Of a DNA stretch of 49,347 bases, positions 42,399-49,347 are shown one piece after another. The stretch's first letter is position 1, and the number at the start of each line of letters is the position of its first letter. The DNA is from Clostridia bacterium. GTDB lineage: Bacteria > Bacillota > Clostridia > Lachnospirales > Lachnospiraceae. The notes below the pieces were generated by a model. The model did not search any database, had not been told where the DNA came from, and saw nothing but the letters and a program-made list of their open reading frames with translations. Position numbers and translations under genes: made by a program. Location of the stretch: positions 1-49,347 of the forward strand of contig CAJTDE010000033.1 in NCBI GenBank assembly GCA_910574835.1, read 5' to 3'.

Positions 42399-44963
42399 AT
42401 GAGTATATTAACGAAAATGTTCGGAACCCACAGTGAGCGTGAGTTAAAGCTGATTTATCCGACAGTTGACAAGATAGAGGCTTTAAGACCCGCTATGATG
42501 GAACTGTCCGATGAGGAGCTTCGAGGGAAGACAAAGGAGTTCAAAGAGCGTTTGGCAGAAGGACAGACGCTGGATGATATACTGGTAGAAGCGTTTGCTG
42601 CCGTGCGGGAAGCCGCAAGGCGTGTTCTTGGGATGGAGCATTACCGGGTTCAGCTGATCGGCGGAATCATTCTTCATCAGGGCCGCATTGCCGAGATGAA
42701 GACCGGTGAAGGAAAAACACTGGTATCCACCCTTCCGGCCTATTTGAATGCACTGGAAGGAAAGGGCGTCCATGTCGTAACCGTCAATGACTATCTGGCG
42801 CACCGTGACGCGGAGTGGATGGGCAAGGTCCATGAGGCTCTGGGTCTGACCGTAGGCGTGGTGCTGAACAGCAACACCAACGATGAGCGCCGGGCAGCCT
42901 ATAACTGCGATATCACCTATGTGACCAACAATGAGCTGGGCTTTGATTACCTTCGCGATAACATGGTCATTTACAAGGAGCAGCTTGTACAGAGAGAGCT
43001 TCACTATGCCATCATCGACGAGGTGGACTCCGTACTCATCGATGAAGCCCGGACACCCCTGATTATCTCAGGACAGAGCGGAAAGTCCACCAAGCTCTAT
43101 GAGATCTGCGATGCTCTGGCTAAGACTATGAAGCGGGGCGAGGCCAGCGGGGAATTTTCCAAGATGAATGCCATTATGGGCGAGGAAATCGTGGAGACCG
43201 GCGAGTTTATCGTCAATGAGAAGGACAAGGTTGTTAATCTCACCGATGACGGCGTGAAGCGTGTGGAGCAGTATTTCCACATTGAGAATCTGGCGGACCC
43301 GGAGAATCTGGAGATTCAGCACAATATAATTTTGGCTCTGCGTGCAAACTATCTGATGTTCCGGGACCAGGATTACGTGGTGAAGGACGATCAGGTTCTG
43401 ATTGTAGACGAATTTACCGGCCGTATTATGCCGGGCCGCCGCTATTCCGACGGACTGCACCAGGCGATTGAGGCAAAGGAGCATGTGAAGGTAAAGCGTG
43501 AGAGCAAAACTCTGGCAAACATTACCTTCCAGAACTTCTTCAATAAATATGGGAAAAAGGCAGGCATGACCGGTACGGCTCTCACGGAGGAGAAGGAGTT
43601 CCGGGAGATCTACGGCATGGATGTTATTGAGATTCCCACCAACCGTCCGGTTGTGCGTAAGGATCTCCAGGACGCCGTGTATAAGACCCGCAAGGAGAAG
43701 CTCTTTGCCGTGGTAAATGCTATCGAGGAGGCGCACAAGAAGGGCCAGCCGGTACTGGTGGGCACCATTACCATTGAGGCTTCCGAAGAGCTGAGCGTAC
43801 TGCTGCGAAGAAGAGGCGTTCCCCACGAGGTATTGAATGCCAAGTTCCATGAGCGTGAGGCGGAGATTGTGGCTCTGGCAGGCCGTCATGGGGCAGTAAC
43901 TATTGCAACCAATATGGCGGGCCGCGGTACGGATATTAAGCTGGACGACGAGGCGAGAGAGGCCGGAGGACTTAAAATCATCGGTACGGAGCGCCATGAG
44001 TCGCGGCGTATTGACAATCAGCTCCGGGGCCGTTCCGGACGTCAGGGAGATCCGGGTGAGTCACGTTTTTACATTTCTCTGGAGGACGATTTGATGCGTC
44101 TCTTTGGTTCCGAGCGTTTAATGGGTATTTTCAATGCCCTGGGCGTGCCGGAGAATGAAGAGATTGAGCATAAGATGCTCTCTGATGCCATTGAGAAGGC
44201 GCAGAAGAAGATCGAGAGCAATAACTTTGGTATTCGTAAGAATCTGCTGGAATATGACCAGGTGATGAATGAGCAGCGTGAAATTATTTACGCGGAGCGC
44301 CGGCGGGTACTCAATGGCGAGAGCATGCGCGACGCTATCTACAAGATGCTGACGGATACGGTGGAGAATACGGTGGACACGCTGATTGGCGATGATCAGG
44401 ACCCGGAGGAGTGGGATCTGAAGGGACTGAACGAGATACTGCTTCCGGCCATTCCCCTGAAGCTGATTACACCGGATCGCATAAGCGGCAAGAAGAAAAA
44501 CGAGTTGAAGCATATGCTGAAGGAGGAGGCTGTCAAGCTGTATGAGCTGAAGGAAGCGGAATTTCCCAATTCGGAGATGCTGCGGGAACTGGAGCGGGTG
44601 TTCCTTCTGAAAGTCATTGACCGGAAGTGGATGGATCACATTGACGATATGGATCAGCTTCGTCAGGGCATCGGCCTGCAGGCATTTGCACAGAGAGATC
44701 CTCTGGTGGAATATAAGCTCAGCGGCTATGAGATGTTCTCTGCCATGACCTCCAGTATCCAGGAGGAGACGGTGCGGATTCTGCTCCATGTGCGTGTGGA
44801 GGAGAAGGCGGAGCGCGAGCAGGTGGCCAAGGTGACGGGAACCAACAAGGATACCAGTCTTGCCAAGGCGCCGAAGAAGCGCGAGAGCGAGAAGATTTAT
44901 CCCAATGATCCCTGTCCCTGCGGAAGCGGTAAGAAGTATAAGCAGTGCTGCGGCAGGAAATAA
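42399..44963 (+). CDS. secA: Preprotein translocase ATPase SecA
   Basis: The ATP-driven motor that pushes secretory proteins through SecYEG. The 854-aa sequence is complete: Walker A in [11 protein letters not shown] (about residue 100), [19 protein letters not shown], the preprotein-binding region, helicase II motifs [11 protein letters not shown] and [13 protein letters not shown], the scaffold helix with [20 protein letters not shown], and a C-terminal zinc finger [14 protein letters not shown] for SecB/ribosome contact. The start follows a moderate GGAG. It is the essential housekeeping SecA. A hairpin (45007-45051) follows. Confidence 0.98.
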   Translation: MSILTKMFGTHSERELKLIYPTVDKIEALRPAMMELSDEELRGKTKEFKERLAEGQTLDDILVEAFAAVREAARRVLGMEHYRVQLIGGIILHQGRIAEMKTGEGKTLVSTLPAYLNALEGKGVHVVTVNDYLAHRDAEWMGKVHEALGLTVGVVLNSNTNDERRAAYNCDITYVTNNELGFDYLRDNMVIYKEQLVQRELHYAIIDEVDSVLIDEARTPLIISGQSGKSTKLYEICDALAKTMKRGEASGEFSKMNAIMGEEIVETGEFIVNEKDKVVNLTDDGVKRVEQYFHIENLADPENLEIQHNIILALRANYLMFRDQDYVVKDDQVLIVDEFTGRIMPGRRYSDGLHQAIEAKEHVKVKRESKTLANITFQNFFNKYGKKAGMTGTALTEEKEFREIYGMDVIEIPTNRPVVRKDLQDAVYKTRKEKLFAVVNAIEEAHKKGQPVLVGTITIEASEELSVLLRRRGVPHEVLNAKFHEREAEIVALAGRHGAVTIATNMAGRGTDIKLDDEAREAGGLKIIGTERHESRRIDNQLRGRSGRQGDPGESRFYISLEDDLMRLFGSERLMGIFNALGVPENEEIEHKMLSDAIEKAQKKIESNNFGIRKNLLEYDQVMNEQREIIYAERRRVLNGESMRDAIYKMLTDTVENTVDTLIGDDQDPEEWDLKGLNEILLPAIPLKLITPDRISGKKKNELKHMLKEEAVKLYELKEAEFPNSEMLRELERVFLLKVIDRKWMDHIDDMDQLRQGIGLQAFAQRDPLVEYKLSGYEMFSAMTSSIQEETVRILLHVRVEEKAEREQVAKVTGTNKDTSLAKAPKKRESEKIYPNDPCPCGSGKKYKQCCGRK

Positions 44964-45006
44964 ATCATTTCAACAATCATTAAAAACCGGAATAAGGAAA
45001 AAGAAA

Positions 45007-45051
45007 ATGGCCATACTCCTAATAAATGGAAATAGAAAGGGGTATGGTCAT
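45007..45051 (+). other. Hairpin between secA and the spore-protein gene
   Basis: ATGGCCATACTCC (45007-45019) pairs with GGGGTATGGTCAT (45039-45051), allowing two G-U pairs, and is followed by TTT. It may terminate secA, but the 3' arm contains the GGGG of the next gene's ribosome-binding site (AAAGGGG 45036-45042), so it could also limit its translation. Confidence 0.5.
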
Positions 45052-45054
45052 TTT

Positions 45055-45291
45055 ATGTCAAAAGCAAAAAAAGTAGATCTGAAGAATCTGGAGCCGGAGG
45101 AGCAGCTCAAATATGAGATAGCCGAAGAGCTAGGGCTTCTGGACAAGGTGGTAGCTGAGGGGTGGAAGTCCCTTTCCGCCAAGGAAACCGGCCGTATCGG
45201 AGGCTTGATGACAAAGAAAAAGAAGGAGATGCAGGCGAAGCTTCAAAAAGAGGACGAAGATCGGGAGCTGTTGATAGAAGAGCTTCTCTGA
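45055..45291 (+). CDS. Small acid-soluble spore protein, alpha/beta type (divergent)
   Basis: A 78-aa protein with the alpha/beta SASP layout: LKYEIAEELGLLDKV (the GPR protease cleavage region, EIA) and GWKSLSAKETGRIGGLMTKK as the second conserved block. Such proteins coat and protect spore DNA. The N-terminus is short and charged; the tail is a Lys/Glu-rich helix. ATG 45055 is 12 nt after AAAGGGG, slightly long. The frame stays open upstream into secA, but the family begins here. It indicates a spore-forming host. Confidence 0.85.
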   Translation: MSKAKKVDLKNLEPEEQLKYEIAEELGLLDKVVAEGWKSLSAKETGRIGGLMTKKKKEMQAKLQKEDEDRELLIEELL

Positions 45292-45313
45292 AGCTTGGAT
45301 TTACGAAGATAAG

Positions 45314-45350
45314 GACAGCCGGGAAATGAGTCTCGGCTGTCTTTATCTTA
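45314..45350. terminator. Terminator between convergent spore-protein and transporter genes
   Basis: GACAGCCG (45314-45321) and CGGCTGTC (45334-45341), 12-nt loop, then TTTATCTTA. Confidence 0.75.
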
Positions 45351-45389
45351 TATTTTACTATATGCAATTGCCGGTATGTCCATTTGACT

Positions 45390-46898
45390 TTAGAAATTAA
45401 TTAGAACTGCTATAATCATCACAATCGAAGCACTCACAAACAAAACTCCCTGCATCTTAATCTGGAATTTTGCCCATTTGCCCCACTCAAGCTTCGCCAC
45501 GCCAAGGGTCCCCAGCAGACATCCGGAAGTCGGTACAATCAGATTGGAGAAGGCATCACCAAGCTGGAAGGCAAGAACGGAGGTCTGACGCGACACGCCC
45601 ACCAGATCTGACAGAGGAGCCATAATCGGCATGGTAAGCGCCGCCTGTCCGGAACCGGAAACCACAAAGAAATTAAATACCGTCTGGAACACATACATCA
45701 GCCATGCGGAGATTACGGCCGGGAGACCCTGCATAGCATTGCTGATACTGTGAAGAATGGTATTGAGCACCGTGGGGGAGGAAGCGTCCGTTCCGCCCAG
45801 GATAATGATAATTCCCTGTGCCATACCAACGACCAGCGCCGCGCCCACCAGATCAGCAGCGCCGCTCTGGAAGGAGGAAGCAATGTCATTTACACGCATA
45901 TCATTCAGCTTGAAAATCACGGCAATAATACCGGACACCAGACCCATTACAAAGAACTGAGAGGCAATCTCCGGAATGTAGAAGCCTTTTTCCACCACGC
46001 CCCATACGGTCCATATCATCGTAGCAAGAATCACCAGAAGAATCAGCTTATGACCCAGACGGAAGTCCGCCTTGGTGCTGTCTTCCTTAAATTCATTCCG
46101 GTAAGCGGCATCGCTGTCATAGGCGACGGAAGCCTTGGGATTCTTTTTGATTTTGGCAGCATAGATCGTAGTAAAGCCGGCTCCGATTCCGGTAAACACA
46201 AACCACAGTACAATACGGAAACCTGCGCCGGAGAGAACGGGAACCTCCGCAATACCTTGGGCGATAGCCAGGCTGAAGGGATTCATCCAGGAAGCGCCGA
46301 AGCCGATCTGAGTTGCACAGTAGGTCACACAGACGCCAATCACCGCATCATAGCCCATAGCGATAAACATGGGTGTCAGAATCATGGCAAAGGGAATTGC
46401 CTCCTCGCCCATGCCAAAGACAGCGCCGCCTAAGGAGAACAGGGCAAACAGAACGGGAATCAGGAACTTTTCGGCTCCCTTGGTTTTTTCAATCATAGCA
46501 AGGATTCCCTGGTCCACGGCCCCTGTTTTCAGAACAATGCCGAAGGCGCCGCCGATAACCAGAATAAAGGCCACAATACCTACGGCGGAACCCCATTTAT
46601 CGCCTACGGTAAGACCTTCAAACACATAGTTGAGAATACCCTGTCCACCGAAGTCTTCCGTGCCGAAGAGAGGCGCGACCTGAGTGATTTTATTTCCATT
46701 TTCATCAACTGCGTATTGGAAGCTTTCCGGATCTAATACGGTCCGGGACTTTTCCTCGCCGTTCAGCATGTAGGTGATTTCCTTTGTCTCATACTGTCCC
46801 AGCGGAACAAACATTGTCAAAACTGCCGCAAACAGGATGACAAAGAAAATAATCACATAGGTATGGGGCATTTGCAGCTTTCTCTTTTTCTCATTCAT
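45390..46898 (-). CDS. YfcC-family membrane transporter
   Basis: A 502-aa integral membrane protein with about 12 membrane segments, similar to the YfcC/C4-dicarboxylate anaerobic carrier group. It opens with RKLQMPHTYVIIFFVILFAAVLTMFVPLG; GGAVFGMGEEAIPFAMILTPMFIAMGYD and GSGQAALTMPIMAPLSDLVGVSRQ are characteristic. Such proteins import amino acids, peptides or organic acids; the substrate is not settled. It is downstream of iadA on the same strand (112-nt gap), and the pairing suggests import of isoaspartyl-containing peptides or export of products (inference). Confidence 0.88.
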   Translation of the reverse strand: MNEKKRKLQMPHTYVIIFFVILFAAVLTMFVPLGQYETKEITYMLNGEEKSRTVLDPESFQYAVDENGNKITQVAPLFGTEDFGGQGILNYVFEGLTVGDKWGSAVGIVAFILVIGGAFGIVLKTGAVDQGILAMIEKTKGAEKFLIPVLFALFSLGGAVFGMGEEAIPFAMILTPMFIAMGYDAVIGVCVTYCATQIGFGASWMNPFSLAIAQGIAEVPVLSGAGFRIVLWFVFTGIGAGFTTIYAAKIKKNPKASVAYDSDAAYRNEFKEDSTKADFRLGHKLILLVILATMIWTVWGVVEKGFYIPEIASQFFVMGLVSGIIAVIFKLNDMRVNDIASSFQSGAADLVGAALVVGMAQGIIIILGGTDASSPTVLNTILHSISNAMQGLPAVISAWLMYVFQTVFNFFVVSGSGQAALTMPIMAPLSDLVGVSRQTSVLAFQLGDAFSNLIVPTSGCLLGTLGVAKLEWGKWAKFQIKMQGVLFVSASIVMIIAVLINF

Positions 46899-47010
46899 AA
46901 TTTCTTTTCTCCAATCCCTTTTTCAGATACCTTACGGAATACCGGCCATTTGATTTAAGAGGGATATGTATGATGACGCGGTCATAAGGTAAATGTGTTT
47001 TTTGAAAACT

Positions 47011-48183
47011 TTACTCAAACGTACCTTTTTTGCAAGGAACGCCCTCCTGAACCATAATCTGTCCCCTGGCAAGAACGGTGTGAACGTGGAGATTGTTTTC
47101 CTCCACAAGCACCAGGTCAGCATCCTTTCCCGGAGCAATCCGTCCCTTGCTGCTTAATTTCAGCAGATCCGCAGGATTGGCGGTCACGGGCTTAAGTGCT
47201 TGTGTAATACCAACCTTTTCCGTAATGATCGCATCCCGCACTTCGCGGTACAGGGAAGTGACCTTTCCCACGCCAAGACCAAGAAATATACCGTCCCTGT
47301 CAAAGATAGGCATACTTCCCTGCCCGTCCGAGGAAAATGTGATCTGATGCTCCGAAACTCCCTGCTCCAGCATAAGCCGAAGACCGGTGCTGGCTTTGAC
47401 TTCATCCTCCTCCAGATAATCCGGGTCGGAGCTGGTGGTCAGATCCACATACCCGCCCAGGGATTTGGCATAGTCAATGCCGTCTTTTAACAGCCGCGTA
47501 CTTCGGTTGATATGGGTGGGAAGCATGTTGGAGGGCGGAATCTCTGTTTCCTCTACCACATATCGAAGGTAGGACAGCATCCGCGGTCCGTCGCCCATAT
47601 GGATATTTACCAGTCCGGCTTTCCCGGAGAGAATCCCGCCTACCCGGGTATCCCCTACAATGTGGGCAAATTCTTCCATCGTGGGCTGAGAGGAGCGGTG
47701 ATCCGAAATGGCAATCTCCCCGCAGCCTATCACCTTGTCAATGAGAATCAGATCATCCACGATATTCTCGGTGAGCGTTCGGACCGGAACCTGGTAGGAA
47801 CCTGTATATATATAAGTAGAGATTCCTTCCTCTTCCAGTCCCCGGGCTTTGGCCAGCAAAGATGCCATATTGCGGGTGGTGCCGTCCGTTCCAAGACAGC
47901 CGACTACCGTGGTTACACCTCCCAGGGTAATATCGGTCAGCATGATCTCCGGTGTCCGGGTGTGGTAGCTGCCCTCTCCGCCGCCGCCCAGAATGTGAAC
48001 ATGACTGTCGATAAAGCCAGGAAACAGAAGCTTTCCTGTTCCGTCAAGGACCTCGACTTCATAGGCGTCCGCCGCGGGGATATTCTCATCGACTTTTAGA
48101 ATACGGGAGTCAGCGATTAAAATATCACGTATACCTAAGCATTCCGGTGCGTATACCAATGCTCCTTTGATGAGCTTTAGCAT
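47011..48183 (-). CDS. iadA: Isoaspartyl dipeptidase
   Basis: A binuclear zinc amidohydrolase that cleaves dipeptides with an N-terminal beta-aspartyl residue, clearing damaged protein. Visible are the metal motif GFIDSHVHILGGGGEG (His-X-His), TTVVGCLGTDGTTR, the Tyr/Ser loop YTGSYQVP, SDHRSSQPT, VNIHMGDG, LPTHINR and the catalytic Asp in FSSDGQGSMP. The 390-aa length is normal. AGGAGGG lies before the ATG. The likely operon partner is the YfcC transporter downstream. A TACAAT -10 is seen about 95 nt upstream on the - strand. Confidence 0.95.
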   Translation of the reverse strand: MLKLIKGALVYAPECLGIRDILIADSRILKVDENIPAADAYEVEVLDGTGKLLFPGFIDSHVHILGGGGEGSYHTRTPEIMLTDITLGGVTTVVGCLGTDGTTRNMASLLAKARGLEEEGISTYIYTGSYQVPVRTLTENIVDDLILIDKVIGCGEIAISDHRSSQPTMEEFAHIVGDTRVGGILSGKAGLVNIHMGDGPRMLSYLRYVVEETEIPPSNMLPTHINRSTRLLKDGIDYAKSLGGYVDLTTSSDPDYLEEDEVKASTGLRLMLEQGVSEHQITFSSDGQGSMPIFDRDGIFLGLGVGKVTSLYREVRDAIITEKVGITQALKPVTANPADLLKLSSKGRIAPGKDADLVLVEENNLHVHTVLARGQIMVQEGVPCKKGTFE

Positions 48184-48399
48184 AGATGCTCCCTCCTTTT
48201 TGAAAAGCGCTCAAGGAAAATTCTCTGTGCTGATTTTGCAACGGATTTTCATGAGTGCCGTACGTTTTAGCTAAGTGTATTGTAACATAAAGGATATGGG
48301 GATGTCCAAAGAAAAGCGAATAAATATACATATCGTAAAATGAAATTTTAAATTCTACTCTTCTTATGAAGAACTGAATTTACTCCCACACAGTTCATA

Positions 48400-48428
48400 T
48401 TTACTCTTTCATACAGAAATGTTATAGT
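48400..48428 (+). promoter_or_regulatory. Predicted promoter of the IS30 transposase
   Basis: TTTACT (48400-48405), 17 nt, TATAGT (48423-48428), just before AAGGAG at 48452-48457 and ATG 48466. Confidence 0.4.
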
Positions 48429-48465
48429 TGTCTCTCCTTCTGACAGCAGTAGAAGGAGAAACTCC

Positions 48466-49347
48466 ATGAGTAAATATATCCCTGGTAACCAGAAACATCT
48501 TACTCTTAATGACCGTATCTATATTGAAAATGAATTGAATAAAGGTACCTCTTTTAAGGATATCGCCAGATTCCTTTGCAAGGACCCTACCACTATTTCA
48601 AAAGAGGTGAAAGCTCACCGTCTTTCTGACTGGTATCATAAAGGCACCTTTTATAATGCCAAGAACTTCTGCATCCACCGCTATCACTGCCGCAAGACCA
48701 ATGCCTGCGGAAAAATCATCCTGTGTGGTGTCAAATGTCCTTCCTGCCCCACCTGCAATCTGACCTGTAAAGATTTCCAGAAGGAACTTTGCTGCCGGTT
48801 GGAAAAGGCCCCTTATGTCTGCAATGGCTGTGACAAAAAGATTAATCACTGTACCATTGCCCACAAATACATTTACAATCCACGTTTTGCTGACAGGAAG
48901 TATCGGGAAAAGCTTCATGATTCCAGAGCCGGCATCAACCTGACCAGGCAGCAGCTCCACCAGAAAGACAGGCTCATATCTCCACTCATTGAGCAGGGAC
49001 AGTCACCCTATCATATCCTGACCAATCATCCGGAACTGGATATGTCTGTCCGTACTATGTACACCTATCTTGATAAGGGGGTTTTTAGTGCCAGAAATAT
49101 TGATTTAAAACGAAAGGTCCGTTTCAAGCCCAGGAAATGCCGCAAAACCCAGATCACAGACCGCTCTGTTTTTACAAACAGGCTGTATCAGGATTTCCGT
49201 TCTCTTGGGTTATCCGCTTTTGTGGAAATGGACACCGTACATTCGTCAAGAGAGTCAAAAAAGACACTGCTGACTTTGTTCTTTACAAAAGAAAAGCTGT
49301 TCCTGGCCTTTCTTATGAACCGTTGTACGAAAGGTGCCGTGCGTCTT
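48466..49347 (+). CDS. IS30-family transposase, 3' end beyond the window
   Basis: An open frame of 294 codons runs off the right edge with no stop. The N-terminal helix-turn-helix is LTLNDRIYIENELNKGTSF with DIARFLCKDPTTISKEV. A cysteine-rich zinc-binding stretch follows (CGVKCPSCPTCNLTCKDF, about residues 85-102), then helices typical of IS30. The catalytic core begins with VEMDTVHSS, whose Asp is the first DDE residue; the other two lie beyond the edge. AAGGAG 8 nt before ATG 48466 supports the start. It is intact as far as it can be read. Confidence 0.9.
   Translation, partial: MSKYIPGNQKHLTLNDRIYIENELNKGTSFKDIARFLCKDPTTISKEVKAHRLSDWYHKGTFYNAKNFCIHRYHCRKTNACGKIILCGVKCPSCPTCNLTCKDFQKELCCRLEKAPYVCNGCDKKINHCTIAHKYIYNPRFADRKYREKLHDSRAGINLTRQQLHQKDRLISPLIEQGQSPYHILTNHPELDMSVRTMYTYLDKGVFSARNIDLKRKVRFKPRKCRKTQITDRSVFTNRLYQDFRSLGLSAFVEMDTVHSSRESKKTLLTLFFTKEKLFLAFLMNRCTKGAVRL

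Larger units (their letters stand above)
48370..49347 (+). mobile_element. IS30-family insertion sequence, left part (cut by window edge)
   Basis: The element begins somewhere in 48350-48420; the left boundary is approximate because the right terminal repeat lies outside the window. The TTTACTC word occurs twice (48379-48385, 48400-48406) and may belong to the terminal repeat. Confidence 0.7.

Noticed and set aside
44860-45054. Longer version of the spore protein starting inside secA
   Set aside because: The extra residues are an out-of-frame reading of the secA zinc finger; SASP homology starts at 45055.
48200-48214. Catabolite-response (cre) site before iadA
   Set aside because: TTGAAAAGCGCTCAA is palindromic, but aligning its central CG to the cre consensus leaves the left TG out of place.

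Overview
The window looks like chromosomal DNA of a spore-forming, gut-type Lachnospiraceae (Firmicutes, Clostridia); the genus cannot be fixed from sequence alone. Pointers are a TnpV-type transposon remnant, an alpha/beta small acid-soluble spore protein, a Bce-type peptide-resistance module, clostridial promoters and Shine-Dalgarno sequences, and a secreted M60 (mucinase-type) protease beside N-acetylglucosamine catabolism. No rRNA, tRNA or CRISPR array was seen.

Region 1 (1-12,886) is an AT-rich defence island on the + strand. After a TnpV remnant comes a tightly packed series: hsdM, a RES-domain protein, hsdS with EcoR124-like TAEL spacer repeats, hsdR, two uncharacterised genes (a 620-aa helical protein and a 528-aa protein with a possible nuclease N-terminus), and a Schlafen-like AlbA_2/HATPase protein. 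Short degenerate 11-bp repeats follow.

Region 2 (12,887-19,300) is a second island of the same plan. It is bounded on both sides by about 160-bp direct repeats, each carrying the last 17 codons, stop and terminator of the EF-Tu gene (tuf). Inside are a Spo0A_C-like small protein, a second TnpV scrap, a PD-(D/E)XK-like protein, an XRE regulator, a brxA (BREX) 5' fragment abutting an ATPase 3' fragment, a cysteine-cluster protein, a DUF2971 gene broken by one amber codon, and another AlbA_2/HATPase gene next to the second tuf end. The repeated order (cargo, AlbA_2/HATPase gene, short repeats, tuf 3' end) suggests serial site-specific integration at the 3' end of tuf. The intact tuf would lie left of the window. 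No recombinase gene is visible.

Region 3 (19,300-28,800) returns to more GC-balanced core-like DNA: kptA, an ECF sigma/anti-sigma pair, a four-gene Bce-type antimicrobial-peptide sensing and export module (regulator, kinase, ATPase, permease), and two overlapping membrane-anchored papain-fold proteins.

Region 4 (28,850-39,270) reads as a surface glycan/mucin locus: a 1,813-aa secreted M60 protease with an internal dockerin-like segment, a membrane protein with a cohesin-like ectodomain, a lipoprotein, then nagA (opposite strand) and a HAD phosphatase. The protease, cohesin-like and lipoprotein genes could form a cell-surface complex.

Region 5 (39,280-48,300) is housekeeping: a peptidoglycan-binding protein, a eukaryotic-type HisA, hpf, secA, a spore protein, and a YfcC transporter with isoaspartyl dipeptidase. 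The window ends inside an IS30-family transposase (48,466 to the edge).
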